This document shows, piece by piece, positions 19,941-29,230 of a stretch of 64,000 nt of DNA. The DNA is taken from positions 248,001-312,000 of the forward strand of contig CAVOFV010000003.1 of NCBI GenBank assembly GCA_963695085.1, in the 5' to 3' direction. The DNA is from SG8-30 sp963695085. Its GTDB lineage: Bacteria; Pseudomonadota; Gammaproteobacteria; Steroidobacterales; Steroidobacteraceae. Position 1 is the stretch's first letter, and every line of letters starts with the position of its first letter. The translations under genes and the position numbers were made by a program. The notes under the pieces are model-generated. The model did no database searches. It had not been told where the DNA came from and was given only the letters and a program-made list of their open reading frames with translations.

Positions 19941-20849
19941 TTGTCGTCCATGCACGACCAGGATTCACGACCACTGCTGCTGGAGGGGCCTTCCCTCGGC
20001 TTGCGGCTGGCAATCCTCGCCGCCGCATCGATCGCCCTGATGGTCGCCGACCAGCGGCAGCAATACCTGTCGGTCGTGCACGGCTGGCTGTCGGCTGCCG
20101 TGTACCCGGTGCACTGGGTGGTCGATGCGCCCTCCTCCGCCTGGCGCGCAAGCCGTGCGGCCCTGACGACACGCGCCGGCCTGCAGGCCGAGAACACGCG
20201 CCTGGAGGCGGAGAACCTCGTGCTGGGGCTCAGGCTGCAACGCTTCGAGGCGCTGGAACGGGAAAACCAACGCCTGCGCGAGGCTCGCGAGGGGTCGTTG
20301 CGGGTGGCGCAGCGTTCACTGGTCGCCGGAATCCTCAAGGTGGACCTCGACCCGTACCGGCAGCGCGTGCTGGTGGACAAGGGGTCCCGCGACGGCGTGT
20401 TCAAGGGCCAGGCCGTGCTCGATGCGTACGGCGTGTTTGGCCAGGTGACCCGCGTCGGCCCGCTCTCGGCCGAGATCATCATGATCTCGGACCCGGAGCA
20501 TGCCATCCCGGTGCAGGTCAACCGCACCGGAGTACGCACCGTCGCGGTCGGCACCGGCCGGCCCGATGCGCTGTCACTGCCCTACCTGCCACGCGGCGCG
20601 GACGTGGAGACCGGCGACCTCGTGGTCAGCTCGGGCCTCGGCGGCGTATTCCCGCCGGGCTATCCCGTGGCGCTCGTCGGCGAGGTCGTGCGCGACGTGG
20701 CGCAGCCGTTGCTGACCGTCCAGGCGCGGCCGCTGGCCCACCTGGACCGCGATCCGGAAGTACTGCTGGTGTGGTTTGACAACGTCATCGCCGAGCCGCA
20801 GGAACCGGCCGTCGACGCGGAGGACGCGGCGCCCGCCGCGCGCGACTGA
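19941..20849 (+). CDS. mreC: rod-shape-determining protein MreC
   Basis: The protein has 302 residues. It is a bitopic periplasmic protein that activates PBP2/RodA. It has one membrane helix (about 23-38), a coiled coil (roughly 70-115, with LQAENTRLEAENL), then the double beta-barrel domain with VDKGSRDGVFKGQAVLD and VSSGLGGVFPPGYPVA. The TTG start is favoured by ribosome-binding-site spacing; ATG at 19950 would shorten the cytoplasmic tail by three residues. It is followed one base later by mreD. Confidence 0.95.
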   Translation: MSSMHDQDSRPLLLEGPSLGLRLAILAAASIALMVADQRQQYLSVVHGWLSAAVYPVHWVVDAPSSAWRASRAALTTRAGLQAENTRLEAENLVLGLRLQRFEALERENQRLREAREGSLRVAQRSLVAGILKVDLDPYRQRVLVDKGSRDGVFKGQAVLDAYGVFGQVTRVGPLSAEIIMISDPEHAIPVQVNRTGVRTVAVGTGRPDALSLPYLPRGADVETGDLVVSSGLGGVFPPGYPVALVGEVVRDVAQPLLTVQARPLAHLDRDPEVLLVWFDNVIAEPQEPAVDAEDAAPAARD

Positions 20850-20850
20850 C

Positions 20851-21327
20851 ATGCCACGCAAGCAGGGCTACAACTGGCGCGGCATCGTGCCGCTGCTGAT
20901 TGGCTCGCTGGCCGCCACGGTCGTGCCGCTGCCCGACTGGCTGGCGCCGCTGCGCCCCGATTTCATGGCGCTGGCCGTGCTGTGGCTGTGCCTGGTCTCG
21001 CTGCGCACCACCGGCCTGTTCGTGGCCTGGTCCGCCGGCCTGGCCGTGGACGCACTCAGCGGAATGCTGCTGGGACAGCATGCGCTGGCGCTGGTCATCG
21101 TCGCCTACGTCGCATTGAAGTTCCGGCTGCGCATCCGTGCCTTTCCCGTGCTGCACCAGTCCGTCGTCGTGCTCGGATTGCTGTGGCTCAACGAGTTCGC
21201 CCTGTTCTGGATTGACGGCGTCGCCGGCCACCCGGTGACGGACTGGGCGCGTTGGGCCAGCGTCCTGACCGGTGCGGCCTGCTGGCCGCTGCTGACCGGA
21301 CTGTACGCGCGCGTCGCGCTGCGCTGA
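20851..21327 (+). CDS. mreD: rod-shape-determining membrane protein MreD
   Basis: The protein has 158 residues with about five membrane helices. It is the inner-membrane partner of MreC in the elongasome. The motif LRPDFMALAVLWLCL near residue 38 and GLAVDALSGMLLGQHAL are typical. It starts one base after the mreC stop, so the two are probably translationally coupled. Confidence 0.93.
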   Translation: MPRKQGYNWRGIVPLLIGSLAATVVPLPDWLAPLRPDFMALAVLWLCLVSLRTTGLFVAWSAGLAVDALSGMLLGQHALALVIVAYVALKFRLRIRAFPVLHQSVVVLGLLWLNEFALFWIDGVAGHPVTDWARWASVLTGAACWPLLTGLYARVALR

Positions 21328-21337
21328 GCCGGCGACC

Positions 21338-23218
21338 ATGCGCCGCGTCCGGGTCAAGGATGTCTACCGCGAGCAGCAGACCTTCGCGCTGCGCACCATC
21401 ATCGCGGGCGCCGTCGTCGTGCTGGCGCTGGGACTGGTGGCGGGGCGCCTGTTCTGGCTGCAGGTCGTGCGCTTCGACTATTACAGCGGCCTGTCGCAGG
21501 GCAACCGGGTGCGCATCGAGGCGTTGCCGCCCGACCGCGGCATGATCTTCGACCGCGAGGGCCGGCTGCTGGCCGAGAACACGCCCGCCTACCAGCTGAC
21601 CATCACCCGCGAGGAAGTCGGCGATCTCGACGCCACCCTGGCCCGCATGGTCGGCTTCGGGCTGCTCGAGGAAGATGACCTCGCGCGGGTCCGGCAGGTG
21701 CTGCGCACACGCCGCGCCTTCGAGGCCGTTCCGGTGCGGCTGCGGCTCACGGACGAGGAAATCGGCCGCTACGCAGTGCACCGCTACGAGCTGCCCGGCG
21801 TGGAACTCGCCACGCGGGTCGCGCGTTTCTATCCCTACGGCCCGGTTGGCGTGCACGTGCTCGGCTACGTGGGCGCCGTCAGCGAAGACGACCTGCAGCG
21901 TATCGACCCCGCCGACTACTTCGGTACGGTAACGATCGGCAAGACGGGGATCGAGCGATTCTACGAGTCCTCGCTGCACGGCACGGGCGGCTTTCGCGAA
22001 CAGCTCGTCAACGCCGAAGGCCGCAACGTCGAGGCCAGCGGCGATGTCGCCGCGCAATTGCATGCCAGGCGCCCGGTGGCGGGCGCCAACCTGGATCTCG
22101 CGCTCGACATCAGGCTGCAGCAGATCGCCGAGGAGGCGATGGCAGGGCGCCGCGGCGCGGTCGTGGCGCTCGACCCCTGGACCGGCGACGCGCTGGTGCT
22201 GGCGAGCTTGCCGACCTTCGACCCGAACAAGTTCGCGCGCGGCATTTCAACCGCCGACTACCAGGCGCTGACGGGCGACCCCGACCAGCCGCTCTACAAC
22301 CGGGTGTTGCGCGGCACCTACCCGCCCGGCTCGACCATCAAGCCGCTGATGGCGCTCGCCGGGCTGGAGAGCGGGATCGTCACGCCGCGCGACACCGAGT
22401 TCTGCGCCGGCTCGTTCAGCCTGCCAAATTCCTCACACCGGTACCGCGACTGGAAGAAGGAAGGCCATGGCAGCGTCGACATGCGGCAGGCGGTCATGGT
22501 CTCGTGCGACGTGTACTTCTACAACCTGGCGGTGTCGCTGGGCATACAGCGCATTCACGACTTCATGTCGAGGATCGGCTTCGGCCAGCCGACCGGCATC
22601 GACATCGAGGGCGAACGCGCCGGCATCATGCCGTCGCCCGCCTGGAAGAAGAGCGCATTCCCCAGGCGCGAGATGCAGATCTGGTTCCCGGGCGAGACCG
22701 TCATCACCGGTATCGGCCAGGGCTACTGGAATGCGACGCCGTTGCAGCTCGCGCATGCCACGGCCGTCCTGGCGACGCGCGGCAAGCACTTCAAGCCACG
22801 GATCGTGCGTGCCATCCGCGATCCGGCGACTGGCGCCAGCAGTGCCCGCGAGGTCCAGCCCCTGCCCAGCGTGGCACTGGGCAATCCCGCCAATTGGGAG
22901 GTCATCGTCGATGCGATGGTCGCCGTCACGACCGGCCCACAGGGCACCGCCGTGCGGGCCGCGCGCGGCGCCACCTACACGATAGCCGGCAAGACCGGCA
23001 CGGCGCAGGTATACAGCGTCGGCCAGAAGGACAAGTACGACGAGAAGACCGTGGCCGAGCGGCTGCGCGACCATGCGCTGTTCGTCGCCTTTGCGCCGGC
23101 CCGCGAGCCGCGCCTCGTGGTCGCCGTGCTGGTCGAGAACGGCGGCCACGGCAGTTCGGCAGCGGCGCCGGTCGCGCGCGCGATCTTCGACGCCTATCTC
23201 ACGCAGGCGCAGCCGTGA
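21338..23218 (+). CDS. mrdA: penicillin-binding protein 2, elongation transpeptidase
   Basis: The protein has 626 residues. It cross-links peptidoglycan during side-wall growth with RodA as partner. It has an N-terminal membrane helix (about 20-42) and a pedestal domain with LPPDRGMIFDREG. The transpeptidase motifs are STIK (Ser332), SCD (Ser389) and KTGTA (Lys552). Length and order are standard. It starts ten bases after mreD and shares GTGA with rodA. Confidence 0.97.
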   Translation: MRRVRVKDVYREQQTFALRTIIAGAVVVLALGLVAGRLFWLQVVRFDYYSGLSQGNRVRIEALPPDRGMIFDREGRLLAENTPAYQLTITREEVGDLDATLARMVGFGLLEEDDLARVRQVLRTRRAFEAVPVRLRLTDEEIGRYAVHRYELPGVELATRVARFYPYGPVGVHVLGYVGAVSEDDLQRIDPADYFGTVTIGKTGIERFYESSLHGTGGFREQLVNAEGRNVEASGDVAAQLHARRPVAGANLDLALDIRLQQIAEEAMAGRRGAVVALDPWTGDALVLASLPTFDPNKFARGISTADYQALTGDPDQPLYNRVLRGTYPPGSTIKPLMALAGLESGIVTPRDTEFCAGSFSLPNSSHRYRDWKKEGHGSVDMRQAVMVSCDVYFYNLAVSLGIQRIHDFMSRIGFGQPTGIDIEGERAGIMPSPAWKKSAFPRREMQIWFPGETVITGIGQGYWNATPLQLAHATAVLATRGKHFKPRIVRAIRDPATGASSAREVQPLPSVALGNPANWEVIVDAMVAVTTGPQGTAVRAARGATYTIAGKTGTAQVYSVGQKDKYDEKTVAERLRDHALFVAFAPAREPRLVVAVLVENGGHGSSAAAPVARAIFDAYLTQAQP

Positions 23219-24351
23219 GCGGCCCAACCTTCGGCATCTCGAGTCCCGGTCCGGGCGCCGGCCGCGGCGGGCGCCTGCTCAAGGCGCTGCACCTCGACGG
23301 ACCGTTGCTGGCGCTGATTGCGGCGATTGTCGCCTTCGGCATGTTCGTCCTGTACAGCGCCGCCGGCGACAACGTCGCCCTGTGGACCCGGCAGCTGCTG
23401 CGGCTGGGCATCGCCGTCGCCGCGATGCTCATGCTGGCGCAGGTCCCGGCACGCTACCTGAGGATGCTGACTCCGCCCGCGTTCCTCGCGGGCATCCTCA
23501 TGCTGCTGGCAGTCGAGCTGGTCGGCGATTTCGGCAAGGGCGCCCAGCGCTGGCTCGACCTGGGGGTGATCCGCTTCCAGCCGTCCGAGATCATGAAGCT
23601 GGCCGTGCCGATGATGTGCGCGTGGTACCTGCACGACCGCGTGCTGCCGGCCTCGATCAAGCACACGCTGGTGGTGGCGCTCATCGTGCTGGTGCCGACG
23701 CTGATGATCGCCGCCCAGCCGGACCTCGGCACCGCGCTGCTGGTCGCGATGGCCGGTCTGCTCGTGCTGTTCCTGTCGGGCCTGCGCTGGCGCTTCATTT
23801 TCGGCCTGCTGGCCCTGGCGGCAGCCGCGGCGCCGCTCGCCTGGTATTTCATGCACGACTACCAGCGCAACCGGGTGCTGACCCTGCTGGACCCGCAGAG
23901 CGATCCGCTCGGCGCCGGCTACCACATCATCCAGTCGCAGATCGCGATCGGCTCCGGCGGCGTGTTCGGCAAGGGCTGGATGCAGGGCAGCCAGGCGCAA
24001 CTCGAGTTCCTGCCGGAACGCTCGACCGATTTCATCTTCTCGGTCATCGGCGAGGAACTCGGCCTGCTGAGCCAGCTGCTGCTGCTGGCGCTGTACCTGG
24101 CGCTGATCGGCCGCTGCCTGTTCCTGGCCGGCCGCTGCAACAGCACTTTCAGCCGCCTGGTCGCGGGCAGCATCGCGCTCACGTTCTTCATCTACGTGTT
24201 CGTCAACGCCGGCATGGTCACGGGCCTGCTGCCGGTGGTCGGCGTGCCGTTGCCACTGGTCAGCTACGGCGGGACCTCGATGGTGACCCTGCTGGCGGGC
24301 TTCGGTATCCTCATGAGCCTGCACAGCCATCGTCAGCTCGTGCGCTCATGA
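23215..24351 (+). CDS. rodA: SEDS-family glycan polymerase RodA
   Basis: The protein has 378 residues with about ten membrane helices. It polymerises lipid II for cell elongation as partner of PBP2. SEDS features are clear: LGVIRFQPSEIMKL, AAQPDLGTALL, and the loop GKGWMQGSQAQLEFLPERSTDFIFSVIGEE. The GTG start overlaps the mrdA stop in GTGA. The end overlaps the mltB start in ATGA. The first 25 residues are Gly/Pro-rich and cytoplasmic. Confidence 0.96.
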   Translation: MSGPTFGISSPGPGAGRGGRLLKALHLDGPLLALIAAIVAFGMFVLYSAAGDNVALWTRQLLRLGIAVAAMLMLAQVPARYLRMLTPPAFLAGILMLLAVELVGDFGKGAQRWLDLGVIRFQPSEIMKLAVPMMCAWYLHDRVLPASIKHTLVVALIVLVPTLMIAAQPDLGTALLVAMAGLLVLFLSGLRWRFIFGLLALAAAAAPLAWYFMHDYQRNRVLTLLDPQSDPLGAGYHIIQSQIAIGSGGVFGKGWMQGSQAQLEFLPERSTDFIFSVIGEELGLLSQLLLLALYLALIGRCLFLAGRCNSTFSRLVAGSIALTFFIYVFVNAGMVTGLLPVVGVPLPLVSYGGTSMVTLLAGFGILMSLHSHRQLVRS

Positions 24352-25358
24352 AGCCCACCAGGTTCGTCGTCACACTGCTGCTCACGCTGCCGGACCTGGT
24401 GGCGGGCGCGCGGCCGGCGCTCGCACTCGACCTGTCGCGCGAGGACGTGAGCGGGTTTGTCGCTGAAATGCAGCAGCGCCACGGCATGCAGCGAGCCTGG
24501 CTGGAGGACCTGCTGGGCGGCGCCGCGGACCAGCCGCGCATCGTCGAGCTGATGACCCGGCCGGCGGAACGTGTACGCCCATGGCACGAGTACCGCGACC
24601 ATTTCCTCACCGAGCAACGGATCGCCGAGGGTGCCAGGTTCTGGGACACCCATCGGGTGCGGCTGGCTGCCGTGCAGCGCGACACCGGCGTGGACGCCGC
24701 GATCATCGTCGCGATCATCGGCGTCGAGACGTTCTATGGCCGCATCACGGGCGGTTTCAGGGTGCTGGACGCGCTGACGACCCTGGCCTTCGACTATCCG
24801 CCGCGCAGCGGATACTTCCGGGGCGAGCTGGAACAGTTCCTGCTGCTGGTCCGCGAGGAGCGAATCGACGCGCGCAACGCGAAGGGGTCGTACGCCGGCG
24901 CCATGGGCGCCCCGCAGTTCATGCCGCGCAGCTACCGCGCCTATGCGGTGGACGGCGACGCGGACGGCCGGCGCGACCTGTGGGCCAGCTGGAACGACGT
25001 GATCGCCAGCGTCGCGAATTACCTGGCCGTGCATGGCTGGCGGCCTGGCGAGCCGGCCACGGCCGCCGCCGGACTCTGGTATCCCGATGCGGAGGGCCTG
25101 GTCGCGGGCAGCCTCCAGGCCAACGAGACCGTGCAGTCGCTGCGCGACAAGGGGCTGTCCTTCGAGTCGTGGCTGCCCGGCGACGCGCCGGCCGTGTTCA
25201 TCGGCGTGGCCGGCCGCACCGGCCCCGAGCTGCGCGCCGGATTCCACAACTTCACGGTCATCACCCGCTACAACCGCAGCGTGCTGTACGCGCTCGCGGT
25301 CGAAGACCTCGGCAGCGCGATCGCGGCGCGGGTGCTGCAGCGGGCGGGCGACCCGTGA
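24348..25358 (+). CDS. mltB: lytic murein transglycosylase MltB-type
   Basis: The protein has 336 residues with a signal peptide ending near ARPALA. It cleaves glycan strands to 1,6-anhydro ends in the periplasm. The SLT-like core contains the catalytic Glu in IIGVETFYGR and the family motifs GSYAGAMGAPQFMPRSYRAYAVD and FTVITRYNRS. There is no lipobox at the cleavage site, so unlike E. coli MltB it may be soluble. It overlaps rodA by four bases and rlpA by four bases. Confidence 0.94.
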   Translation: MKPTRFVVTLLLTLPDLVAGARPALALDLSREDVSGFVAEMQQRHGMQRAWLEDLLGGAADQPRIVELMTRPAERVRPWHEYRDHFLTEQRIAEGARFWDTHRVRLAAVQRDTGVDAAIIVAIIGVETFYGRITGGFRVLDALTTLAFDYPPRSGYFRGELEQFLLLVREERIDARNAKGSYAGAMGAPQFMPRSYRAYAVDGDADGRRDLWASWNDVIASVANYLAVHGWRPGEPATAAAGLWYPDAEGLVAGSLQANETVQSLRDKGLSFESWLPGDAPAVFIGVAGRTGPELRAGFHNFTVITRYNRSVLYALAVEDLGSAIAARVLQRAGDP

Positions 25359-26125
25359 GGGCCGGCCGCGTCGTCATGCTGTGCGCAGCGGCCGTGCTGA
25401 CGGCCTGCAGCGCTGCGCCGTTGCGCGACGCGACGCGACCGCCCGACGACCCGTCCGGGGTGCCGGACGCGGTGCCGCGCGCCGAGCCGAGGGCCGCGCG
25501 CGGCAATCCGCCCTTCTACGAGGTGTTCGGCGAGCGCTACACGGTGCTGGCCAGCGCCGACGGCTATCTGGAGCGGGGCGTTGCCTCCTGGTACGGCCCG
25601 GACTTCCACGGCGGCACCACCTCGTCCGGCGAGCCGTATGACATGCATGCCATGACGGCCGCGCATCGCACGCTGCCGCTGCCGTCCTACGTGCGCGTGA
25701 CCAACCTGTCCAACGGGCGCAGCGTGGTGGTGCGCGTCAACGACCGCGGTCCCTTCAAGGGCAACCGCATCATCGACCTGTCGCGGACCGCGGCGGCCAG
25801 GCTCGAGATGCTGCGCGACGGTACCGCCATGGTCGAGGTCCGGAGCGTGGGCCCGTCGTCGCAGCCGGCAACGCACGTCATGACGCCCGCCAGGCAGTTT
25901 TATGCGCAGGTGGGGGCCTTCCAGGAGGCCGACAATGCGCGCGGGCTCGCGGAGCGGATCGCGGCGGCCGGCTTCACGGACGTGACCGTTCTGGCCGCGC
26001 GGTCCGGTGCGCGCACGGTGCATCGCGTGCGCGTCGGGCCGTTCGCCAGCGTCATTTCCTACGATTCCGTCGTGGAACGCTTGCGGACGGCCGGCTTTGG
26101 CGCGGTCATCCTCGCGTTCGACTGA
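25355..26125 (+). CDS. rlpA: septal-ring lytic transglycosylase RlpA, lipoprotein
   Basis: The protein has 256 residues from a GTG whose GTGA overlaps the mltB stop. The lipobox LTAC places the acylated Cys at residue 18. The RlpA double-psi barrel follows (ERGVASWYGPDFHGG through VRVNDRGPFKGNRIIDLS). The C-terminal SPOR domain (FYAQVGAFQEADNARGL to the end) binds denuded septal glycan. In Pseudomonas RlpA is a lytic enzyme acting on denuded strands, which fits the operon. Confidence 0.95.
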   Translation: MRAGRVVMLCAAAVLTACSAAPLRDATRPPDDPSGVPDAVPRAEPRAARGNPPFYEVFGERYTVLASADGYLERGVASWYGPDFHGGTTSSGEPYDMHAMTAAHRTLPLPSYVRVTNLSNGRSVVVRVNDRGPFKGNRIIDLSRTAAARLEMLRDGTAMVEVRSVGPSSQPATHVMTPARQFYAQVGAFQEADNARGLAERIAAAGFTDVTVLAARSGARTVHRVRVGPFASVISYDSVVERLRTAGFGAVILAFD

Positions 26126-26160
26126 CGCGGCCAGCCCTATCTGCGGACGGCCGGGGCCGC

Positions 26161-26166
26161 TAGAAT
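26161..26166 (+). promoter_or_regulatory. putative internal -10 hexamer upstream of dacA
   Basis: TAGAAT lies in the 106-base gap between rlpA and dacA, which is the largest gap inside the operon after mreB-mreC. A GGAG ribosome-binding site (26223-26226) sits five bases before the dacA ATG. A -35 is not evident. Confidence 0.4.
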
Positions 26167-26231
26167 TACAGCGCTGCAACCGGATTGCAGCCGCGTGCGC
26201 CACCATACCCGTATCACAAACTGGAGAGCCG

Positions 26232-27374
26232 ATGCCCCTGTACGCCCGCCTGCCCGCCGCCTTCGCCCTCTTCGTCTGCCTGGCACCGGCGCTGGCAGCC
26301 CCGGCGCCCGTGCCGCCGGCCCCGCGGATCGACGCGCGCGCGTGGATCCTCGTGGACCAGCAGAGCGGGCGCGTCATTACGAGCCACGACGCCGACCGGC
26401 CGATGGAACCGGCCAGTTTGACCAAGCTGATGACGGCCTACGCCGTGTTCTCGGCGCTGCGCGACGGCGCGCTGCAGCTCGACACCGCGGTGCCGGTCAG
26501 CGAGCGCGCCTGGCGGGCTGAAGGCTCCAGGACATTCGTCAACGTCGGCGACCGCGTGCCGGTCGAGACGCTGCTGCAGGGAATGATCGTGCAGTCCGGC
26601 AACGACGCCAGCATTGCGCTGGCGGAAGCCGTTGCCGGCAGCGAAGCGACGTTTGCCGCGCTGATGAACCAGTACGCGGCCCGCCTTGGCATGAAGAACT
26701 CGCATTTCGAGAACTCGACCGGCCTGCCCGGTCCTCGCCACCTGGTCTCGGCGCGCGACGTGGCGCTGCTGGCGCGCGCGATGATCACGGAATTCCCGGA
26801 CTACTACCGATGGTACTCGCAGCGCGAATTCACCTGGAACAACATCACCCAGCCCAACCGCAACGGCCTGCTGCAGCGCGACCCGTCGGTGGACGGAATC
26901 AAGACCGGGTTCACCGAAGCGGCCGGCTACTGCCTGGTCAGTTCCGCGCAGCGTGACGGCATGCGCATGATTGCCGTGGTGATGGGCACGAAGAGCGTCA
27001 GGGCGCGGGAGGACACCAGCTACGCATTGCTCAACTACGGTTTCGGCTTCTTCGAGACGGTTCGCCTGCATCCGCGAGGGGCGGAGATCGCAAGGCCGCG
27101 CGTATTGATGGCCGAAGGCGGCGAAGCGGTGGTGGGTCTGCGGGACGAGTTCTACGTGACCGTCCCGCGCGGCCGCGGCGGAGACGTGGAGCTGGCGGCC
27201 GCCGTGGAACCTGGACTGCGCGCGCCGTTCGACACCAGCCGGCGCGTCGGCACGCTGCGAGCGACCCTCGACGGCCAGCTGGTCGGCATACAGCCTTTGT
27301 ACGCACTGGCTGACGTGCCGGAAGGCGGCGTCCTGCGGCGTGCCTGGGATACGGCGGCCGGCTGGTTCGACTGA
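26232..27374 (+). CDS. dacA: D-alanyl-D-alanine carboxypeptidase (PBP5/6 type)
   Basis: The protein has 380 residues with a signal peptide cleaved near LAAPAP. It trims the terminal D-Ala from pentapeptides. The penicillin-binding motifs are SLTK (Ser62, Lys65), SGN (122-124) and KTG (224-226). A beta-sandwich C-terminal domain follows. The very C-terminus (RAWDTAAGWFD) can form the amphipathic helix that anchors such enzymes to the inner membrane. The stop and the next start overlap in TGATG. Confidence 0.95.
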   Translation: MPLYARLPAAFALFVCLAPALAAPAPVPPAPRIDARAWILVDQQSGRVITSHDADRPMEPASLTKLMTAYAVFSALRDGALQLDTAVPVSERAWRAEGSRTFVNVGDRVPVETLLQGMIVQSGNDASIALAEAVAGSEATFAALMNQYAARLGMKNSHFENSTGLPGPRHLVSARDVALLARAMITEFPDYYRWYSQREFTWNNITQPNRNGLLQRDPSVDGIKTGFTEAAGYCLVSSAQRDGMRMIAVVMGTKSVRAREDTSYALLNYGFGFFETVRLHPRGAEIARPRVLMAEGGEAVVGLRDEFYVTVPRGRGGDVELAAAVEPGLRAPFDTSRRVGTLRATLDGQLVGIQPLYALADVPEGGVLRRAWDTAAGWFD

Positions 27375-28246
27375 TGGCGGCCTGCGGCATCGCGTGGCTG
27401 GACGGCCGTTTCCTGCCGCTGGCCGAGGCCCGCGTGTCGCCGCTCGACCGGGCCTTCCTGTTCGGCGATGCCGTGTACGAGGTGCTGCCGGTCTACTCGG
27501 GCCGCGTCTATCGCGTGCAGCAGCATCTCGACCGCCTCGACCGCAGCCTGCGCGAAATCAGGATGGCCCCGCCGCTGGCAGGTGCGGCCTGGCAGGCCGT
27601 GTGCGGCGGACTCGTGCAGCGCAACGGCGGCGGCGACCTGCTCATCTACCTGCAGGTGTCGCGGGGCGCGGAACCGGACCGCGCGCACGCTCCGTCAGCC
27701 GGCACCGCGCCGACCCTGTTCGGCTTCGCGAGCCGCCAGGCACCGGTCACGGGCGATGCCGCCATGCGGGTCGCGTCGTGTGTGACCGCTGCCGACAACC
27801 GCTGGGGCCGCTGTGACATCAAATCCACCTCCCTGCTCGCCAACGTGCTGCTGCGGTGGGCTGCGCAGGAGGCCGGCGCCGCGGAGGCGGTGCTGCTGCG
27901 CGACGGCCTGCTGACCGAAGGCGCGGCGAGCAGCGTACATGTCGTACGCGACGGCCGGCTGGTGACGCCGCCGCCGTCCGGGGCGATCCTGCCGGGAACG
28001 ACGCGCGACGCGCTGCTCGAGCTCGGCCCGCGTTGCGGCATCGGGTGCATCTTCGACGACATCAGCGAACGGGAGTTGCGCAGCGCGCCGGAAATCATGC
28101 TGGCGTCCGCCGGCGCGGGCCCGCGCGCGGTCGTGTCGCTGGACGGCCGCCCGGTCGGCGACGGGCTCGCCGGCCCGGTCTTTCGGCGGCTGTACGCGGC
28201 CTGGCTGGACGCCCGGCTCGAGTTCTCGACGGAGTGCCGCGAATGA
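27374..28246 (+). CDS. dat: D-amino-acid aminotransferase, class IV PLP enzyme
   Basis: The protein has 290 residues. Class IV aminotransferases of this type interconvert D-Ala and D-Glu with their keto acids. The PLP Lys150 lies in CDIKSTSLLANV and Glu182 in LLTEGAASSVHVV, as in Bacillus D-amino-acid aminotransferase. It lies directly between dacA and ybeD, an arrangement common in Pseudomonas and Xanthomonas relatives. Specificity for D- rather than branched-chain or aminodeoxychorismate substrates rests on overall similarity and context. It overlaps dacA by one base and ybeD by four. Confidence 0.88.
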   Translation: MAACGIAWLDGRFLPLAEARVSPLDRAFLFGDAVYEVLPVYSGRVYRVQQHLDRLDRSLREIRMAPPLAGAAWQAVCGGLVQRNGGGDLLIYLQVSRGAEPDRAHAPSAGTAPTLFGFASRQAPVTGDAAMRVASCVTAADNRWGRCDIKSTSLLANVLLRWAAQEAGAAEAVLLRDGLLTEGAASSVHVVRDGRLVTPPPSGAILPGTTRDALLELGPRCGIGCIFDDISERELRSAPEIMLASAGAGPRAVVSLDGRPVGDGLAGPVFRRLYAAWLDARLEFSTECRE

Positions 28247-28506
28247 GCGACGGCGACCTGTTCGAGTTTCCCTGCGGGTTTCCGATCAAGGTGATGGGGC
28301 GCGACACCGAGCGATTCAGGTCGCTGACCCGCGCCATCGTCGAGCGGCATGCCGGACCGCTGGCCGACGCCAGCGTCACGCAACGGCTGGGCTCCGGGGG
28401 CAGGTTCCTGGCGCTGACCTACACGATCGAGGCGCAGAACCGCGCGCAGCTCGACGCGATCTACCAGGCGCTGACGGACAGCGGCGTGGTGCTGGTGGCG
28501 TTGTAG
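28243..28506 (+). CDS. ybeD: YbeD/DUF493 family protein
   Basis: The protein has 87 residues. It shows the DUF493 pattern LFEFPCGFPIKVMG at the start and a small ACT-like alpha/beta fold after it. The molecular function is not established; the gene is almost always next to dacA and lipB. Its ATG overlaps the aminotransferase stop (ATGA), and it converges with lipB. Confidence 0.93.
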   Translation: MSDGDLFEFPCGFPIKVMGRDTERFRSLTRAIVERHAGPLADASVTQRLGSGGRFLALTYTIEAQNRAQLDAIYQALTDSGVVLVAL

Positions 28507-28579
28507 ACGGCGCCGCGTGACCGGCGCACAGGGCGCAGAACCCGGCGGACGCAGGCGCCGGCGGGTCGCCGGCAACGGC

Positions 28580-29230
28580 TCATGGCCCGCTCCATCGCCC
28601 GTCCCACGCGAGCCCCAGTTCCCGGCACAGCCATGGCGCCAGTTCGCTGGCCGCGGCCCGCACGTCGCAGGCGACGTCCAGGTCCCGCAACTGGGTCATT
28701 TCGAGACCCGGCAGGCCGCACGGGTCGATGCGCCGAAAGGGCTCGAGGTCCATGTCGACGTTGAGCGCGAGACCGTGGTAGCTGCAGCCGCGGCGCACGC
28801 GCAGGCCGAGGCTGGCGAGCTTGCGGTCGCCAACGTAGACACCGGGCGCCTCGCGCCGGCCGGCGGCGTCGATGCGGTGCGCAGCCGCCAGCGCGACCAC
28901 GGCCCGCTCGAGTGCCGTCACCAGTTCCCGGACCCCGAGTTCCAGGCGCCGCAGGTCGAGCAGCGGGTAGACGACCAGTTGACCCGGGCCGTGGTACGTC
29001 ACCTGGCCGCCGCGGTCGATCCTGACGACCGGGATGTCGCCGGTCGCCAGCAGGTGGCCGTCGCGCCCGGCCATCCCCACCGTGAAGACGGGCGGATGTT
29101 CCAGGCACCACAACTCGTCCGCCGTGTCCGGTCCACGGCTGTCGGTGAAAGCCTGCATCGCGCGCCAGGTCGCCTCGTACTCGACGCGCCCAAGCCAGCG
29201 AACGAGCGCGGCCGGGCCGGGCCCGGTCAA
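28580..29230 (-). CDS. lipB: octanoyl-ACP:protein octanoyltransferase
   Basis: The protein has 216 residues. It moves octanoate from acyl-carrier protein onto lipoyl domains. The catalytic pair Lys137 (DRKLASLGLRV) and Cys171 (DPCGLPG) is present, with the substrate loop GGQVTYHGPGQLVVYPL. The apparent start is TTG at 29228-29230, whose TTGA overlaps the stop of the OsmC-like gene. No later ATG leaves the conserved LGRVEYEATW start intact. Confidence 0.96.
   Translation of the reverse strand: MTGPGPAALVRWLGRVEYEATWRAMQAFTDSRGPDTADELWCLEHPPVFTVGMAGRDGHLLATGDIPVVRIDRGGQVTYHGPGQLVVYPLLDLRRLELGVRELVTALERAVVALAAAHRIDAAGRREAPGVYVGDRKLASLGLRVRRGCSYHGLALNVDMDLEPFRRIDPCGLPGLEMTQLRDLDVACDVRAAASELAPWLCRELGLAWDGRWSGP

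Noticed and set aside
18766..20172. Minus-strand open frame of 468 codons opposite mreB
   Set aside because: It is a shadow of mreB/mreC with no family motif.
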